Source of the DNA: Syntrophaceae bacterium UBA2192
GTDB lineage: Bacteria > Desulfobacterota > Syntrophia > Syntrophales > UBA2192
DNA length: 14,379 nt
Assembly (NCBI GenBank): GCA_002327315.1
Contig: DCVI01000211.1
Location: 27,504-41,882, forward strand
Direction of reading: 5' to 3'
Shown here piece after piece: positions 7,091 through 13,500 of this stretch. Both the position numbers and the translations under genes were made by a program. The notes under the pieces are model-generated. The model had not been told where the DNA came from, ran no database searches, and worked only from the letters and a program-made list of their open reading frames with translations. The number at the start of each line of letters is the position of its first letter. Within the stretch, counting starts at the first letter, position 1.

Positions 7091-8922
7091 CACTTTGTCT
7101 TCCCCGCAAAATAGGCTTCGATGACTTTTCTGGCCACTGGCGCCGCCACCGATCCGCCGTGGCCCGCGTGTTCGACCACCACGGCAACGGCGATCTCCGG
7201 GTTGTCCCGGGGCGCAAAACCGACGAAGAGGGCATGGTCCCGGTACTCGTAGGGGTAGGACGAGCCATCGTCCCCCTCGGCCATCCCGATGACCTGCGCC
7301 GTTCCCGTCTTGCCGGCCACGTCCCTGCCGGCCACACGGGCCTGGCCACCCGTACCCCCCGCCTCGTTCACCACGCCCCACAGCGCTTTCTTCAGGAGCT
7401 GGATGTTCTCCTGGCTCACGGGGAGCACGGCCTTTTTCTCGGGACGGAATTCTTCGATGATCTCCCCGTCATCGGTCTCTACACGTTGCACGATCCTCGG
7501 GGTGAAGTAATCCCCGTTGTTTGCAACGGCCGCATAGGCGTTGGCCAGCTGGATCGGGGTCGCCGTGTTGTAGCCCTGGCCGATGGCAATCGAGATCGTC
7601 TCGCCGGGCTGCCAGGGAACACCGAACCGGGCAAGTTTCCATTCCCTCGTCGGGATGAGCCCCCTTCGTTCGCCGACCAGGGCGACCCCTGTCCGGGTCC
7701 CCAGCCCGAAGGCCTGGGCATACTCGGCGAGCCGGTCCACGCCGAGAAGCTTCCCCACGTTGTAGAAGTAGACGTCACAGGACTCGACGATGGCCCGGTG
7801 CAGGCTCACCCGGCCGTGTCCCTGTTTGCGCCAGCAGCGGAAGGTGCGCGTCCCCATTTCGAAATGCCCCGGGCAGTTGAAGGCCGTCTCGGGCGTGATG
7901 ATCCCTTCCTCCAGGGCCGCCGCTGCCACGATGAGCTTGTAGGTGGAACCGGGCGGATATTGGCCCGCAACGGCCCTGTTTTCCATGGGATGCAGGGGAT
8001 TCGTGGAGAGTTTCTCCCACAGATCCGTCGTGATCCCCCGGTTGAACTGGTTGGGGTCGAATCCCGGCCTGCTCACCAGCGCGAGAATGGACCCATCCCG
8101 GGGATCGAGAGCCACGACGGCCCCCGCCTTTCCTTCCAAAGCCGTCCAGGCCGCCTTCTGGACCTGCGAATCCAGGGAGAGGACAACCCGGTAGCCCTGT
8201 GAGGGCTCGACCCGCCCCAGGGTCTTGACCTTCTTGCCGATGACGTTGACCTCGACCTGCTCCCCGCCCGCCTTGCCCCGGATGAATGGGTCGAGGGCCT
8301 TTTCCAGGCCGAACTTCCCGATCAGATCGCCGCTCCTGTAGCCCGCCGATTTGTCCCGTTCGAGATCGTCGCGGCTCACCTCGCCGATGTAGCCGATGAC
8401 ATGGGCCATCATCTCCCCGTAGTAGTATTCCCGGACGGGCATGACGTCGATTCCCACACCGGGCAGCTCCAGGGAGTGCGTCTCGATGAGGGCGAGCTTT
8501 TCCCGGCTCACATTGCGGTCGACGCGCAGGGGGGTGAAGGGCCTGCGGTTTTCGAGAATGGTTTCGTAGTCCATGGGGAAGGTCAGGTTGACCTTCGCGT
8601 AGAGGGTTTCCAACTTCTCCACGAGTCCCTTGAGGTCCTTCACGTCCTCGGGGAAGATCACCACGTCAAAGGACGGCCGGTTCTCCACGAGAACGACCCC
8701 CCGGGAATCGAGGATGATCCCCCGCATCGCCTTCACCTCGCGGATGCGGATGCGGTTGTTTTCGGAGCGCTTGAGAAGATCCTCCCCCTTGATGATCTGC
8801 AGGTACCACAACCGCAGGACGAGCAGGCACACGGCCACGAGGATCACCCAGAAGAAGAAGGTGAATCGCTGGCGGTACTCGCCCGGGTCATACCGGACAA
8901 GCTTATCGGGCTTCTCCAGCAT
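7090..8922 (-). CDS. mrdA: Penicillin-binding protein 2 (elongation transpeptidase)
   Basis: Class B PBP that cross-links peptides of new side-wall peptidoglycan, acting in the periplasm from a single N-terminal membrane anchor (about residues 20-40, FTFFFWVILVAVCLLVLRLW). After the anchor comes the PBP dimerisation/pedestal domain, then the transpeptidase domain with all three catalytic motifs: Ser-x-x-Lys as STYK (Ser326) in YPPGSTYKL, SCD at 381-383 (the SxN-type motif, with Asp as in other PBP2s), and KTGTAQV (538-544). The start is placed at the ATG at 8922 because GGAGG lies nine bases before it. Another ATG at 8928 adds two residues but is only three bases from GGAGG. It overlaps the end of mreD by 20 bases and rodA by one. 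Confidence 0.97.
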   Translation of the reverse strand: MLEKPDKLVRYDPGEYRQRFTFFFWVILVAVCLLVLRLWYLQIIKGEDLLKRSENNRIRIREVKAMRGIILDSRGVVLVENRPSFDVVIFPEDVKDLKGLVEKLETLYAKVNLTFPMDYETILENRRPFTPLRVDRNVSREKLALIETHSLELPGVGIDVMPVREYYYGEMMAHVIGYIGEVSRDDLERDKSAGYRSGDLIGKFGLEKALDPFIRGKAGGEQVEVNVIGKKVKTLGRVEPSQGYRVVLSLDSQVQKAAWTALEGKAGAVVALDPRDGSILALVSRPGFDPNQFNRGITTDLWEKLSTNPLHPMENRAVAGQYPPGSTYKLIVAAAALEEGIITPETAFNCPGHFEMGTRTFRCWRKQGHGRVSLHRAIVESCDVYFYNVGKLLGVDRLAEYAQAFGLGTRTGVALVGERRGLIPTREWKLARFGVPWQPGETISIAIGQGYNTATPIQLANAYAAVANNGDYFTPRIVQRVETDDGEIIEEFRPEKKAVLPVSQENIQLLKKALWGVVNEAGGTGGQARVAGRDVAGKTGTAQVIGMAEGDDGSSYPYEYRDHALFVGFAPRDNPEIAVAVVVEHAGHGGSVAAPVARKVIEAYFAGKTK

Positions 8923-9400
8923 GGACATGGACCTCCAGGCGATTGAACAGGGCGAAGAGCGCGGGGCTCAGGACCCCCGCGACCAGGGCCTGGGGAAGAT
9001 AGGTCCGAAGCAGGCCCTGCGACACATCGGTACCGTAGACGGACCAGTAAACGGCGAAAATAAAGAGCCCCTCCAGCAACACGCACAGAAACGCATAGCC
9101 CATGATGAAGAACATCCGCTCCCCGTAGATCCGTGGAGAAAGCAGATAGGAGAGGATGAAGATCAGGACATAGATGAACGTGTAGAGCCCCATGATCGTT
9201 CCCGACACACAGTCGAGGAGAAATCCCGCAAGAAAGGCGAGGACTCCCCCCCTCACCATGTCGAGGTGGAACCCGGCATAGATCACGAGGATGAGGGACA
9301 TCTCGACGCCGATCCGGCCGCCGAACAACAGGTCCAGCAGCGTCCTCTGGAGAACGATGAGCAGGATCGTGAAGAAGGGAAGAACGATATAGTATGCCAT
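8903..9400 (-). CDS. mreD: Rod shape-determining protein MreD
   Basis: Small integral membrane protein of the elongasome that binds MreC and modulates activation of PBP2/RodA. The 165 residues contain about five hydrophobic helices, with the family-typical VLAFLAGFLLDCVSGTIMGLYTFIY around 53-77. The identity rests on hydropathy, this motif and its place between mreC and mrdA, since MreD sequences are weakly conserved. The ATG at 9400 is fixed by a TAG four codons upstream, but it lacks a recognisable ribosome-binding site: the bases just before it are part of a 9-base tandem repeat (ACCAGATAG on this strand). It is separated from mreC by about 200 bases of repeats, unusual for genes of one complex. 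Confidence 0.92.
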   Translation of the reverse strand: MAYYIVLPFFTILLIVLQRTLLDLLFGGRIGVEMSLILVIYAGFHLDMVRGGVLAFLAGFLLDCVSGTIMGLYTFIYVLIFILSYLLSPRIYGERMFFIMGYAFLCVLLEGLFIFAVYWSVYGTDVSQGLLRTYLPQALVAGVLSPALFALFNRLEVHVHAGEAR

Positions 9401-9404
9401 AGGA

Positions 9405-9431
9405 CTGGTCTATCTGGTCTATCTGGTCTGT
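9405..9431. repeat. Nine-base tandem repeat directly upstream of mreD
   Basis: Three consecutive units CTGGTCTAT, CTGGTCTAT and CTGGTCTGT on the plus strand. The array starts five bases before the mreD start codon and occupies the position where its ribosome-binding site should be. Confidence 0.85.
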
Positions 9432-9445
9432 TTCGTCAGGATTTA

Positions 9446-9469
9446 AGTTGATGAGTTAATAAGTTGATT
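9446..9469. repeat. Eight-base tandem repeat, AGTTGATN type
   Basis: Three consecutive units AGTTGATG, AGTTAATA and AGTTGATT in the mreC-mreD spacer. They are roughly the reverse complement of the TCAAC units at 9518-9541, so the two arrays form an inverted pair (AAGTTGATTAAGG against CCTTATCAACTT, one-base difference) that could fold into a long hairpin. Confidence 0.7.
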
Positions 9470-9517
9470 AAGGAAGATTGCTGACGAATTCATGTTTTAT
9501 TTTCGATAGTTCCCTTA

Positions 9518-9541
9518 TCAACTTGTCAACCAGTCAACGAA
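9518..9541. repeat. Eight-base tandem repeat, TCAACNNN type
   Basis: Three consecutive units TCAACTTG, TCAACCAG and TCAACGAA in the mreC-mreD spacer, oriented opposite to the octamers at 9446-9469. Confidence 0.7.
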
Positions 9542-9553
9542 TCACTTTTCTCT

Positions 9554-9588
9554 CACTGGTCACTAGTCACTGGCCACGGGTCACTGCC
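9554..9588. repeat. Seven-base tandem repeat, CACTGGY type
   Basis: Five consecutive units CACTGGT, CACTAGT, CACTGGC, CACGGGT and CACTGCC just downstream of the mreC stop. The same unit occurs in reverse orientation at 5912-5939, in the rodA-bactofilin spacer. Confidence 0.8.
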
Positions 9589-9598
9589 GCGAAGCGGC
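9586..9598. other. Hairpin just after mreC
   Basis: GCCGC-GAA-GCGGC, a five-base stem with a three-base loop, two bases after the mreC stop. No T-run follows, so it is more likely an RNA-stabilising or processing hairpin than a terminator. Confidence 0.35.
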
Positions 9599-9599
9599 C

Positions 9600-10415
9600 C
9601 TATTCCTTTTCCGTCTGCAGCACCAGGACTTCTTCAATTTTGGAGAAGTCCACCGACGTCACCACCTCGATGGTCTGGAAGAGCCCGGGATCTTTCTTGT
9701 CGGCACGGACAACCGTCCCCAGCATGAGGCCCTTCGGGAATGCCCCCCCGATCCCCGAGGTGATGACCGCTTCGCCGGCCTTCACCTCCTCGGTGCGCTG
9801 AACGTACTTCAGGCGCAAAAGCCGGTGGCCTCCGCCCTGTAGAATCCCCTGGGCACGGCTGCCCTGCACGAGGGCATCGATGTTGCTGTTGTAGTCCGTG
9901 ACGAGCAGGATCTTGGAATAGTTCCAGGAGGACTCGATCACGCGGCCCACCACCCCTTCCGGCGAGATCACGGGCAGGCCCTCCTTGACGCCGTCCGTCG
10001 ACCCCTTGTTGATCATGATCGTACGGAAGGGCGACGAGCCCTCGTTGCCGACGACCCGCGCGGCGATCGTCGGGTAGATGGTGCTGTCCTCGAGGGCCAG
10101 GATCTTTTTGAGCCGGCTCCCCTCGAGCGACATCTCGCGGTAGGTGTTCACCTCGCCCTGCAGGGCCGCGATCTTTTTCCTCAGCTCCCGGTTTTCCTCC
10201 TCGAGGCCCACCAGAAAGAGGTATTGCCTCCAGGCTCCGCCCACGGAGCCCACGCCCGAGTTGATCGTGCGCTCGACGGGGGCCGTCACCTCGAAGACGA
10301 GCTTCTTCACAACCCCCGGACTCCCCGGGCGCCTGAGGCTCTGGGAAAGGATGATGAGGGAGACGGCGATCAGAATGAAGGCAATGATGACGGCGAGATA
10401 CTTCTTGAACAACAA
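9600..10415 (-). CDS. mreC: Rod shape-determining protein MreC
   Basis: Membrane-anchored periplasmic scaffold that links MreB to PBP2/RodA and switches the wall synthase on. The 271 residues are typical. Seen: cytoplasmic stub and one membrane helix (about 5-24, YLAVIIAFILIAVSLIIL), a coiled coil at about 69-108 (VGLEEENRELRKKIAALQGE), then the two beta-barrel subdomains with family motifs ARVVGNEGSSPFRTIMINKGS and GVKEGLPVISPEGVVGRVI. No ATG fits: an in-frame TGA lies three codons upstream, so the start is one of two adjacent TTG codons (10415 or 10412), served by AGGTGAGGAG. It follows mreB after a 119-base spacer in which I see no terminator. Confidence 0.95.
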   Translation of the reverse strand: MLFKKYLAVIIAFILIAVSLIILSQSLRRPGSPGVVKKLVFEVTAPVERTINSGVGSVGGAWRQYLFLVGLEEENRELRKKIAALQGEVNTYREMSLEGSRLKKILALEDSTIYPTIAARVVGNEGSSPFRTIMINKGSTDGVKEGLPVISPEGVVGRVIESSWNYSKILLVTDYNSNIDALVQGSRAQGILQGGGHRLLRLKYVQRTEEVKAGEAVITSGIGGAFPKGLMLGTVVRADKKDPGLFQTIEVVTSVDFSKIEEVLVLQTEKE

Positions 10416-10534
10416 CGCTCCTCACCTGCAATGAAGTTGGGACGGCGGGCCTTTTTGTCCGGGCGGTTCCGTTGCGCGTGAGGCTTTCTCGTCGAAGGTG
10501 CGCGAAGCGATGCGGGCTGCCGCTGCCTGCCGGT

Positions 10535-11572
10535 TCACAGCTGGATGGCGACCTCTCTCAGGAGCTCCAGTTCATCGAGAGCGATGCCGGAGCCCCGGGC
10601 CACCGTGGACAGGGGGTCATCGGCAATGCTGATGGGAAGCCCCGTTTCCTCCCGGAGCAGCACATCGATATTTCTCAGCAGCGCGCCGCCGCCGGTGAGA
10701 ACGATGCCGCGATCGACGATGTCGCCCGCCAGTTCCGGCGGCATCTGTTCCAGGGCATCGCGGATCGTATCGACGATGATGCTCACGGGCTCCGCGATGG
10801 CCTCCCGGGCCTCTTCCGAGTTGATCTCGATGATCTTCGGGATCCCCGAGATGAGATCCCTGCCCTTGACCTCGACGGTCTTGGGCACATCGTCCGGGTA
10901 GGCGCAGCCGATCGTCGTCTTGATCATCTCGGCGGTGCGCTCGCCGATCAGGAGACTGTACTTGCGCTTCAGGTACTGCACGATCGCTTCGTCCATCTTG
11001 TCGCCGGCCACGCGGACCGACTTGGCGTAGACGATGCCCGAGAGGCTGATCACGGCCACCTCCGTCGTACCGCCGCCGATGTCGACGACCATGGAGCTCA
11101 CAGGCTCCTTGATCGGGAGCCCCGCGCCGATGGCAGCCGCCATGGGCTCCTCGATGAGATAAACCTCGCGGGCGCCGGCCGACTCGGCCGTTTCCTTCAC
11201 AGCCCTTCGCTCCACTTGGGTGACCCCCGAGGGGATCGAGACGATGATGCGGGGCCGGATAAGAGTCCGACGGTTGTGAACGCGCTGGATGAAGTGGCGC
11301 AGCATGGCCTCCGTGATGTCGAAATCGGCGATGACGCCGCCCTTCATGGGCCGGATGGCCTCGATGTTTCCGGGCGTCTTGCCGAGCATGAGCTTCGCCT
11401 CGGCGCCGACGGCGAGCACTTTCTTGAAACCGCGGGAGTCGCGGTGAACGGCCACGACAGAGGGCTCGCGCAGGACGATCCCTTTGCCCCTCACATAGAC
11501 AAGCGTATTCGCCGTGCCGAGGTCGACGGCGAGGTCATTCGAAAATTTTCCGAGAATAAAGTCAAAAAGCAA
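10535..11572 (-). CDS. mreB: Rod shape-determining protein MreB (bacterial actin)
   Basis: Actin-like ATPase that forms membrane-bound filaments and orients side-wall synthesis. The 345 residues match the family. Seen: an N-terminal membrane-binding helix (LLFDFILGKFSNDL), phosphate-1 loop DLGTANTLVY (17-26), GVTQVERRAVKE (116-127), EEPMAAAIGAGLP (141-153), phosphate-2 loop VVDIGGGTTEVAV (162-174), and the adenosine motif VLTGGGALL (291-299). The start is TTG at 11572, seven bases after GGAGG, a strong ribosome-binding site that fixes it. It is the first gene of the cell-shape operon and diverges from the chaperone gene at 11753. The residue-1 Met is inferred from initiation at TTG. Confidence 0.98.
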   Translation of the reverse strand: MLFDFILGKFSNDLAVDLGTANTLVYVRGKGIVLREPSVVAVHRDSRGFKKVLAVGAEAKLMLGKTPGNIEAIRPMKGGVIADFDITEAMLRHFIQRVHNRRTLIRPRIIVSIPSGVTQVERRAVKETAESAGAREVYLIEEPMAAAIGAGLPIKEPVSSMVVDIGGGTTEVAVISLSGIVYAKSVRVAGDKMDEAIVQYLKRKYSLLIGERTAEMIKTTIGCAYPDDVPKTVEVKGRDLISGIPKIIEINSEEAREAIAEPVSIIVDTIRDALEQMPPELAGDIVDRGIVLTGGGALLRNIDVLLREETGLPISIADDPLSTVARGSGIALDELELLREVAIQL

Positions 11573-11603
11573 AATCTTTCCTCCCGATGTTACTGCAGAA
11601 ATC

Positions 11604-11619
11604 GCCGGTCAACCCCGGC
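11604..11619 (-). other. Small hairpin in the mreB leader
   Basis: GCCGG and CCGGC (a five-base stem with a six-base loop) lie in the untranslated leader of mreB, about 20 bases before GGAGG. It could modulate translation; there is no T-run. Confidence 0.3.
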
Positions 11620-11640
11620 AATTTACCATTGGAAAGGTGT

Positions 11641-11669
11641 CATATACAGTATTTGGGCGGGCGAATCAA
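11641..11669 (-). promoter_or_regulatory. Candidate mreB promoter
   Basis: On the minus strand TTGATT (11669-11664) is followed after exactly 17 bases by TATATG (11646-11641), both four of six to the sigma-70 consensus. Transcription would begin near 11634, giving a leader of about 60 bases to the TTG start of mreB. Confidence 0.45.
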
Positions 11670-11708
11670 TGCATTTTTGCGAAATAGTTATTGCTTTTTC
11701 ACCTCAAT

Positions 11709-11727
11709 TATAATAGGGATTTTCCCT
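11709..11727 (+). promoter_or_regulatory. Candidate promoter -10 box and adjacent palindrome for the PpiD-like gene
   Basis: A perfect TATAAT (11709-11714) lies 38 bases before the ATG at 11753. The bases 17 further upstream (AGTTAT) are a poor -35, so strength may depend on an activator. Immediately after the -10 box is AGGGA-TTT-TCCCT (11715-11727), a palindrome covering the likely start of transcription, a position typical for a repressor operator. No regulator is identified. Confidence 0.45.
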
Positions 11728-11752
11728 TATATCGAACTTCGAGGGACGCTCC

Positions 11753-13357
11753 ATGCTTCAGTTCATGAGAAAACATGCCCAGAGCTGGCTCATCAAGCTC
11801 CTCCTGGGTCTCATCATCGCCGTTTTCGTCCTGTACTTCGGTTCGACGCGCTGGCGCGATCCCGCCGAAGGGCTCGTGACGGTGGGCGACCAGCACATCA
11901 CCTTCAACGATTACCGCAAGGAGTACCAGAACCTCCTCGACATGTACCGCCAGCGGCTCGGCGCCAACCTGACGGAGGAGGTCATCAAGAGCCTCAACCT
12001 CAAGCAGCAGGCCCTGGACAATCTGGTAAACCAGTCCGTCCTGCGCATCAAGGCCGAGGAAATGGACATCCGGGTGAGCGACGAGGAGGTCCGGACCATC
12101 ATCGCCATGCAGCCCGTTTTCCAGCGCGACGGCGTTTTCGACTCCAGGCGATACGAGCAGCTGCTTCGCAACCAGCGGATGAGCCCCGAGGAGTTCGAGG
12201 CCCTGCAAAAGAAAGCGCTCCTGTCGGCCAAGGTGCAGGACATCTTCCGCCAGGGCGTGAAGGTTTCCGACAAGGAATTACTGGATCTCTACCGGCTCCA
12301 GTCGGAGCGGATTAACGTGGATCTCTTCAAGCTCCCCGCCCGGGCCTGCCGCGGCAAGGTCGGCGCTGCCAAAGAGGACCTCGAAAAATATTACAATGAT
12401 CGGAAGGACGATTTCCGGATCCCCGTACGGGTCCAGGTCAAGCTTCTCACCTTCGCCGCCGAGGATTTCATGAGGAAAGCGGAGGCTTCCGATGCCGAGG
12501 TCCGCAGCGCCTACGAGGCCAACAAGAGCCGCCTGCCCCAGGTAAAAGGCGCGCCGGTTCCCTTTGACGCCGTGAAAGGCCGGATCGCCGAGGAAATCCG
12601 CCTGATCAAGGCCATGAACCTCGCGGCCGAAGACGCCAAGAAGGCCCACGACACGATCTACCAGGAAGAGAACTTCGAGGCCTACGCCGCAAAGCACGGA
12701 CTTCGCATCCAGGAGCGGGGCTTCTTCTCCGTCAAGGACATGCCGGCCGATCTCAAGCAGATCCGTGACGCGGAAAAGCAGGTCTTCAGCATCCCCACCG
12801 GCGAGATCACCCCCGTCCTTTCATCGCCACGGGCCCACTATGTGATCAAGGTCACGGCGAAAAAAGAACCCGCCACGCCCCCCTTCGAAGAGGTAAAGAA
12901 AGACGTGGAGGAGCGCTGGGCCGCCGTCGAGTCGCTCAAGCTCTGCCGCAAGGAGGCCGAGGCCGCCCTGGAGCAGCTGCGCAAAGGTGAAGACTTCCGG
13001 AAAGTGGCGAAGGAGAAAGGCGCCGAGGTGGTGGAGACGGGGCTCTTTGCGCCCGGCTCGGAAATCCCCAAGGCCGGCTCGTCTCCGGATCTGATCAATG
13101 CCGTCTTCCAGCTCTCCGAGAAGGCGCCCTACCCTTCAGAGGTGTACGCCACGAATGACGGCACCATCATCATCCCCCGGTTCAAGGATCGCAAGCGCGT
13201 CGACGACGGCTCCTGGGAAAAGCAGAAAGACATGATCAAGGTCATCCTGCTCAGGGCCAAGGAGTCGGAATACTTCCAGGCCTGGCTCAAGGACGTGCGC
13301 GAGACCATGGAAAAGGACGGGAAGATCAAGATGAGCGAAAATGTCCAGAAACTGTAA
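11753..13357 (+). CDS. PpiD/SurA-type membrane-anchored periplasmic folding factor, parvulin domain degenerate
   Basis: Predicted to help newly exported outer-membrane and periplasmic proteins fold. The 534-residue protein has a PpiD layout: short cytoplasmic N-terminus, one membrane helix (about 13-29, LIKLLLGLIIAVFVLYF), and a SurA-like N-terminal chaperone domain (about 40-190) with the stretch FQRDGVFDSRRYEQLLRNQR (123-142), which closely follows PpiD. A parvulin-like remnant at about 298-370 keeps SIPTGEITPVLSSPRAHYVIKV, but the usual start of the domain (RASHIL-type with the active histidine) is not seen, so isomerase activity is doubtful. Start: ATG 11753 with GAGGG seven bases upstream. 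It is transcribed away from mreB and closed by a strong terminator. E. coli ppiD is not established here as the true orthologue, so no symbol is given. Confidence 0.88.
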   Translation: MLQFMRKHAQSWLIKLLLGLIIAVFVLYFGSTRWRDPAEGLVTVGDQHITFNDYRKEYQNLLDMYRQRLGANLTEEVIKSLNLKQQALDNLVNQSVLRIKAEEMDIRVSDEEVRTIIAMQPVFQRDGVFDSRRYEQLLRNQRMSPEEFEALQKKALLSAKVQDIFRQGVKVSDKELLDLYRLQSERINVDLFKLPARACRGKVGAAKEDLEKYYNDRKDDFRIPVRVQVKLLTFAAEDFMRKAEASDAEVRSAYEANKSRLPQVKGAPVPFDAVKGRIAEEIRLIKAMNLAAEDAKKAHDTIYQEENFEAYAAKHGLRIQERGFFSVKDMPADLKQIRDAEKQVFSIPTGEITPVLSSPRAHYVIKVTAKKEPATPPFEEVKKDVEERWAAVESLKLCRKEAEAALEQLRKGEDFRKVAKEKGAEVVETGLFAPGSEIPKAGSSPDLINAVFQLSEKAPYPSEVYATNDGTIIIPRFKDRKRVDDGSWEKQKDMIKVILLRAKESEYFQAWLKDVRETMEKDGKIKMSENVQKL

Positions 13358-13369
13358 CTTTCTGGACGA

Positions 13370-13404
13370 GGATTCGGGCTTCAGGCTTCCGGATTCGGGC
13401 TACA
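13370..13404. repeat. Heptamer tandem repeat after the PpiD-like gene
   Basis: Five consecutive 7-base units GGATTCG, GGCTTCA, GGCTTCC, GGATTCG and GGCTACA, starting 12 bases after the stop codon. Read on the other strand they match the (T/G)CC(C/G)GAN units at 5940-5988 and 13466-13500. Confidence 0.8.
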
Positions 13405-13414
13405 GAAAAGAAAG

Positions 13415-13451
13415 AAAAGGGTCGTGGAGACAACATCCGCGACCCTTTTTT
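13415..13451. terminator. Strong bidirectional intrinsic terminator between convergent genes
   Basis: AAAAGGGTCG (13415-13424) and CGACCCTTTT (13440-13449) pair perfectly. After one G-T wobble three more pairs (GGA/TCC) extend the stem to about 14 base pairs around a seven-base loop. Six T's follow on the plus strand, and on the minus strand the stem runs into TTTTCTTTC. It can stop both the PpiD-like transcript and the C1 peptidase transcript. Confidence 0.9.
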
Positions 13452-13465
13452 ATTGCTGTCTTTTA

Positions 13466-13500
13466 TCCCGAAGCCCGATTCCCGAGACCCGATGCCCTAT
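13466..13500. repeat. Heptamer tandem repeat running into the end of the C1 peptidase gene
   Basis: Five consecutive 7-base units TCCCGAA, GCCCGAT, TCCCGAG, ACCCGAT and GCCCTAT. The last unit contains the stop codon of the peptidase gene. The first 14 bases match 5968-5981 at 13 of 14 positions, 7.5 kb away. Confidence 0.8.

Noticed and set aside
7091..7381. N-terminal extension of the rodA frame
   Set aside because: It lies completely within mrdA in another frame, is Gly/Arg-rich and has no membrane character. RodA proteins start where the ATG at 7090 is placed, and the stop/start overlap TGATG is typical.
11590..11615. TTGACC in the mreB leader as a -35 box
   Set aside because: The nearest -10-like sequence (TAACAT) is only 14 bases away and would place the start inside the ribosome-binding site. 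The TTGATT/TATATG pair with 17 bases is better.
11587..12315. Plus-strand frame overlapping the start of the PpiD-like gene
   Set aside because: Out-of-frame shadow: the product becomes Arg/Pro/His-rich as soon as it enters the chaperone gene, and the real gene has its own ribosome-binding site and ATG at 11753.
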